A DNA stretch of 64,000 bases, taken from NCBI RefSeq assembly GCF_001613505.1, contig NZ_BDCM01000009.1:62001-126000 (forward strand). The letters run 5' to 3'. The notes beneath the pieces are model-generated. The model did no database searches. It worked only from the letters and a program-made list of their open reading frames with translations, and had not been told where the DNA came from. Below are positions 60,487 to 64,000 of the stretch, one piece after another (position 1 is the first letter of the stretch; every line of letters begins with the position of its first letter). The DNA comes from Nocardia mikamii NBRC 108933 (GTDB lineage: Bacteria > Actinomycetota > Actinomycetes > Mycobacteriales > Mycobacteriaceae). Both the position numbers and the translations under genes were made by a program.

Positions 60487-62454
60487 TCAGCTGTCGACGT
60501 GGACGTGCGGGCGCTGATTGGGGTCGGCGACGGCGCGGCGCAGGATCTCCCGGGTCACCGGCGCCACCTCGCCCTCACCGACGAACAGGAATTTCAGCAG
60601 GTTGAGCAGCGGATTGCCTTCGGTCCATTCGAAATACACGTGAGGATTCATGCCGGTGCGGTCGCGTATCGCGAGCAGGATCGCCGCGATCGAGTTGGGC
60701 ACCGCCGCGGCCTCGACGGAAAGGATCTTGTAGCAGTCGATTTCGACCGCGCCGACGTGCAGGTCGGTGGAGAATTCCGAGGCGTCCTTGACGATCACCT
60801 CGAGAAACAGGATCGGCGCCTTGGCCGGGATGTGGCTTTCGATCCGCTGTTCGGCTTCCTTCTGCCGGTAGTCGTCGGGCCGGCGGGCGTCGACGTCGTC
60901 GAGGTCGTGGGTGACGATGCGGATGGTGCCCGAGGCGGCGATCTTGTCGATCAGCCAGGCGGCCTTGTCGTCGAAGTCGACTTCGATGGCCCGTAGTTCG
61001 AAGGCGCGCCGCGCCCGTGAGACGAACGACACCACGATGATGGCGATGATGAACAGCGAGGCCAGCTGCACACCCTCCGGTCGTTCGACGATATTGGCGA
61101 TGGTGGTGTAGACGAACACGGCCGCCACGGCGCCGAATCCGAAAACCTTGCCGCGCTGATGTTTTCGCGCCGCGGACAGGGTGACGGCGACGGCGGCGGA
61201 GGTGATCAGCACCAGCACGCCGGTGGCGTAGGCGCCGCCCTGGGCGTCGACGTCGGCGTCGAAGTACCAGGTGATGCCGAAGGCGATCACCGCGAACACC
61301 AGCACCAGCGGCCGGGTGGCGCGCGCCCATTCCGGGGCCATGCCGTAGCGGGGCAGATAGCGCGGCACGAGGTTGAGCAGCCCGGCCATGGCCGAGGCGC
61401 CGGCGAACCACAGGATGGCGATGGTGGAGATGTCGTAGACGGTGCCGAATCCGTTGCCCAGATACTGGTGGGCCAGATAGGCCAGCGCGCGGCCGTTGGC
61501 GGATCCGCCGGATTCGAATTCGTGTTCCGGGATCAGCACCACGGTGATGAAGCTGGTGACGATGAGGAAGGCGCTCATGATCAGCGCGGCGGTGGTCAGC
61601 AGTGTGCGCGCACCGGCGATGCGGCGTTCCGGGTGTTCCTCGGTGTCGTCGGGGCCGCCCTTGATCTGCGGCATCACCGCCACCCCGGTTTCGAAACCCG
61701 ACAGTCCGAGCGCGAGTTTGGGGAAGACGAGCAGCGAGATGCCCACCATCGCGAAGACGCTGCCGTGCTGGGCGGTCATGGCGTGGCCCCAGTCCACGAC
61801 CAGGTGCGAGGCGGTGGCGACCTTCCACACCCCGACGACCGCGACGACCAGGTTCAGGGCCAGATAGACCCCGACCAGCCCGATCGCGATCCGGATCGCC
61901 TCGGCGAATCCCTTGAGGAAGATCGCCGCCAGCAGCGCCAGCAGGGTGAGAGTGATCGCGAGGCCGTGGCCGCGCAGCGCCTGCGGCACGAACGGGTTCT
62001 CGACGATGTGGGCGGCGCCGTCGGCCGCCGACAGCGTCATCGTGATCACGAAGTCGGTGGCGGCGAATCCGAGCAGGACGAGGATGAACAGTTTGCCGGT
62101 CCAGCGGGGCAGGATATCGGCGAACATGGCCAGTGATCCGCCGCCGTGCGGGGATTCGCGGGCCACCCGGCGGTAGACCGGAAGCGCGCCCAGCAAGGTC
62201 AGCGCGACCAGGACCAGTGTCGCCAGCGGGGACAGCACGCCGGCGGCGAGGGCGGCGATGCCGGGCTGATAGCCGAGGGTGGAGAAGTAGTCGACACCGG
62301 TCAGGCACATCACCTGCCACCACGACCGTTGGTGCTGTTCTTCGGCCTGCTTCACCATCGGGCCGGGATGGTGGGAGTAGCGGTCCTCGTCGGCGCCCTG
62401 CAGCAACCATTCCGTCAAAGCCGAACGCGGTCGTCCGGTGGCGGTGGCGGTCAC
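60487..62454 (-). CDS. APC-family permease (KimA-like possibility)
   Basis: A 655-residue transporter with about 12 membrane segments at ~45-480 and a ~170-residue cytoplasmic tail with alternating strands and helices. Early landmarks are [20 protein letters not shown] and [19 protein letters not shown]-type [15 protein letters not shown] lies in the middle. The tail resembles those of potassium importers of the KimA/APC group, but amino acid transport is equally possible. GTG 62454 follows GAGGGGGACC. I found no ydaO-type riboswitch in front. It is divergent from an MFS gene, with a 10-bp hairpin between. Confidence 0.85.
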   Translation of the reverse strand: MTATATGRPRSALTEWLLQGADEDRYSHHPGPMVKQAEEQHQRSWWQVMCLTGVDYFSTLGYQPGIAALAAGVLSPLATLVLVALTLLGALPVYRRVARESPHGGGSLAMFADILPRWTGKLFILVLLGFAATDFVITMTLSAADGAAHIVENPFVPQALRGHGLAITLTLLALLAAIFLKGFAEAIRIAIGLVGVYLALNLVVAVVGVWKVATASHLVVDWGHAMTAQHGSVFAMVGISLLVFPKLALGLSGFETGVAVMPQIKGGPDDTEEHPERRIAGARTLLTTAALIMSAFLIVTSFITVVLIPEHEFESGGSANGRALAYLAHQYLGNGFGTVYDISTIAILWFAGASAMAGLLNLVPRYLPRYGMAPEWARATRPLVLVFAVIAFGITWYFDADVDAQGGAYATGVLVLITSAAVAVTLSAARKHQRGKVFGFGAVAAVFVYTTIANIVERPEGVQLASLFIIAIIVVSFVSRARRAFELRAIEVDFDDKAAWLIDKIAASGTIRIVTHDLDDVDARRPDDYRQKEAEQRIESHIPAKAPILFLEVIVKDASEFSTDLHVGAVEIDCYKILSVEAAAVPNSIAAILLAIRDRTGMNPHVYFEWTEGNPLLNLLKFLFVGEGEVAPVTREILRRAVADPNQRPHVHVDS

Positions 62455-62821
62455 GTGGTCCCCCTCGGGAGCATCTGTCCGGGCGTCCCGGAGTCCAGCG
62501 ATATCCGGGTCAATGTACGTGGGCCGCCACCGGAGTCGCGCGGACCGGATGCCGTGCCCAACAGCGTAAAACGGCAAATCGGGCATCATATCCGGCAAAT
62601 CCGGCGCGGTACCGGCCGGTGACTCCCGTTCACCGGCCGCGTCGTGCTGTGAGCGGAGTCACCCACCCCGATATCATCGCAGGTGGATCCCACCGCGCGA
62701 ACCGGCCGCGCCGCCGGCGCCCGTTTGCCGGACCGCCCACCGGGTACCCATGTACTTCGTGTCCCCCGTAGCAGTTTCGCGGCCGGGCGCGCAGCAACCG
62801 AAAACAGGTGAGGAGGAGCGC
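62455..62821. other. Divergent intergenic region with a 10-bp inverted repeat
   Basis: This 367-base stretch separates the APC permease and the MFS gene. Perfect arms CGGCCGGTGA/TCACCGGCCG around 7 bases lie at 62613-62639 and may be an operator or hairpin. No riboswitch motif or small gene is convincing. Confidence 0.55.
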
Positions 62822-64000
62822 GTGAGCACCAGCCTGCCGCACGCCCAGCAGCGACGTTCGGTGGCCGCCGCGGCCATGGGTAACGCCACCGAGTGGTACG
62901 ACTACGGCGTCTACGCGGCCACGGCCTCCTATCTGACCGACGCGTTCTTCCCCGGCTCCCTGGGCACCCTGGGCACCCTGCTCGGTTTCGCCATCTCCTT
63001 CGTCCTGCGCCCGATCGGCGGCATGGTGTGGGGTCCGCTCGGCGACCGGGTGGGCCGCAAAGTCGTGCTGGCCACCACGATCCTGCTGATGGCCGCGGCC
63101 ACGGGCTGTATCGGCATCCTGCCCACCCATTCGGCGGTGGGTATCGCCGCGCCGATTCTGCTGATCCTGTTGCGCGTCGTGCAGGGTTTCTCGACCGGCG
63201 GTGAATACGGTGGCGCGGCCACCTACATCGCGGAATCGACCGATGAGCGCCGTCGTGGATTCCTCGGCAGCTTCCTCGAATTCGGCACCCTGTGCGGATT
63301 CGTCGGTGGCTCCACGGTGGTACTGATCCTGCAGGTTCTGCTCTCCGACGACGCGATGGAGTCGTGGGGCTGGCGCATCCCGTTCCTGCTGGCGGTGCCG
63401 CTGGGCCTGATCGGGTGGTATCTGCGCAGCAAGCTCGACGAATCGCCGGTGTTCACCGAGGTCGCCGAGCATCAGAAGGCCCAGGGCGGGTTGCGGATCC
63501 TGCTGCGCGACTACCGGCGCGAACTGCTGACCATCGCCGGGCTGGTGGTCGCGCTCAACGTCGTCAACTACACGCTGCTGGCGTATCAGCCGACCTATCT
63601 GCACAACACGTTGGGCATGGGTGATTCCGAGACCACGGCGATGGTGCTGGTCGGCCAGATCGTGATGGCGATGGTGCTGCCGGTCTCGGGTGCGGTCTCC
63701 GACCGGGTGGGGCGACGGCCGATGTGGCTGGTGTCGCTGGTGGGGCTGGCGCTGCTGGCGGTTCCCATGTATTGGCTGATGGGTCAGGGCGCGGCGTGGG
63801 CGATCGTCGGCTTCGTGGTCTTGGGCCTGTTGTATGTTCCGCAGCTGTCCACGATCTCGGCGACGTTCCCGGCGATCTTCCCGACTCAGGTGCGGTACGC
63901 GGGATTCGCGTTGGGCTACAACATTTCCACCGCCGCCTTCGGTGGTACCGCACCGCTGATCAACGAGTCGGTCATCGATGCCACCGGCTGGCATCTGTTC
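62822..64000 (+). CDS. MFS transporter, MHS subfamily (partial, runs off the window)
   Basis: The first 393 codons of a transporter, open to the window end without a stop. The N-terminus AMGNATEWYDYGVYAATASY is the metabolite:H+ symporter (MHS, ProP/ShiA-like) signature. The loop GDRVGRKVVLA and the later SDRVGRRP are the two MFS signature loops. RVVQGFSTGGEYGGAATYIA is another MHS hallmark. The substrate may be a betaine, proline or dicarboxylate. GTG 62822 has GAGGAGG about 5 bases upstream. The C-terminal membrane segments are missing. Confidence 0.9.
   Translation, partial: MSTSLPHAQQRRSVAAAAMGNATEWYDYGVYAATASYLTDAFFPGSLGTLGTLLGFAISFVLRPIGGMVWGPLGDRVGRKVVLATTILLMAAATGCIGILPTHSAVGIAAPILLILLRVVQGFSTGGEYGGAATYIAESTDERRRGFLGSFLEFGTLCGFVGGSTVVLILQVLLSDDAMESWGWRIPFLLAVPLGLIGWYLRSKLDESPVFTEVAEHQKAQGGLRILLRDYRRELLTIAGLVVALNVVNYTLLAYQPTYLHNTLGMGDSETTAMVLVGQIVMAMVLPVSGAVSDRVGRRPMWLVSLVGLALLAVPMYWLMGQGAAWAIVGFVVLGLLYVPQLSTISATFPAIFPTQVRYAGFALGYNISTAAFGGTAPLINESVIDATGWHLF

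Noticed and set aside
62455..62821. A c-di-AMP (ydaO-type) riboswitch ahead of the APC permease
   Set aside because: I could not find the conserved ydaO sequence pieces in either strand of the intergenic region.

Overview
The window is a contiguous piece of a high-GC actinobacterial chromosome, very probably Nocardia or a close relative in the Mycobacteriales. The case rests on gene content: the mycothiol ligase MshC beside the DUF3090/SCO1664-type/phosphomutase trio, the actinobacterial integration host factor mIHF, an MMPL transporter next to an Mtb12-like lipoprotein, an Ig-like L,D-transpeptidase lipoprotein, a DUF574 methyltransferase, dense packing, frequent GTG starts and many 1-4 base gene overlaps. 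I see no insertion sequence, integrase, CRISPR array or rRNA. There is one tRNA gene, tRNA-Leu(GAG).

Layout. 0.1-7 kb: rhomboid-like membrane protein, L,D-transpeptidase and META lipoproteins, a DinB-like protein, a stand-alone kinase-fold protein, an ArsR/DUF2071 pair with its own AT-rich operator, a VOC protein and a dienelactone hydrolase. 7.4-14.8 kb: cyclase-family hydrolase, acyl-CoA ligase, HrpB helicase, SnoaL-like protein, PaaI thioesterase, NAD-dependent epimerase. 14.8-19.8 kb: cytoplasmic-looking subtilase followed by a small prodomain-like protein, DUF574 methyltransferase, SulP transporter, strong hairpin, tRNA-Leu, mIHF. 20-31 kb: NarL-type two-component system, fatty acid hydroxylase-family protein, M20 peptidase, PEBP protein, FadD-type ligase, and the operon lipoprotein-DUF5703-pyrD. 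31-38.5 kb: small proteins, MMPL transporter, a decayed TetR fragment, divergent MarR/epoxide hydrolase with an operator cluster, quinone oxidoreductase overlapping a SigG-like sigma factor. 38.5-41.8 kb: heme-type ABC importer hmuTUV with an iron-box-like palindrome at its start. 42-49 kb: aldo-keto reductase, the mshC neighbourhood, DUF2000/Lrp divergent pair, and an ArsR-SRPBCC pair with operator. 49.3-54.6 kb: an unusual three-module SRPBCC-thiolase-crotonase fusion, a second crotonase, a TetR regulator with operator, and a patatin. 54.7-64 kb: an M1 aminopeptidase and a 1393-residue membrane NRPS with epsilon-poly-L-lysine synthetase architecture, then an APC permease and a truncated MFS transporter.

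The most exciting locus is 54.7-60.2 kb. The membrane NRPS has one adenylation domain, one carrier domain and three left-handed beta-helix blocks between membrane segments. Its specificity residues, read by hand, give a lysine-like code. The next gene on the same strand, 13 bases downstream, is a compact M1 aminopeptidase, the family to which epsilon-poly-lysine-degrading enzymes belong. Together they look like a make-and-trim cassette for a poly-amino-acid. Secondary points of interest are the three-module fusion, the subtilase with a stand-alone prodomain relative, a histidine kinase whose ATPase domain is interrupted by about 65 low-complexity residues, and several precisely palindromic operators next to regulators.
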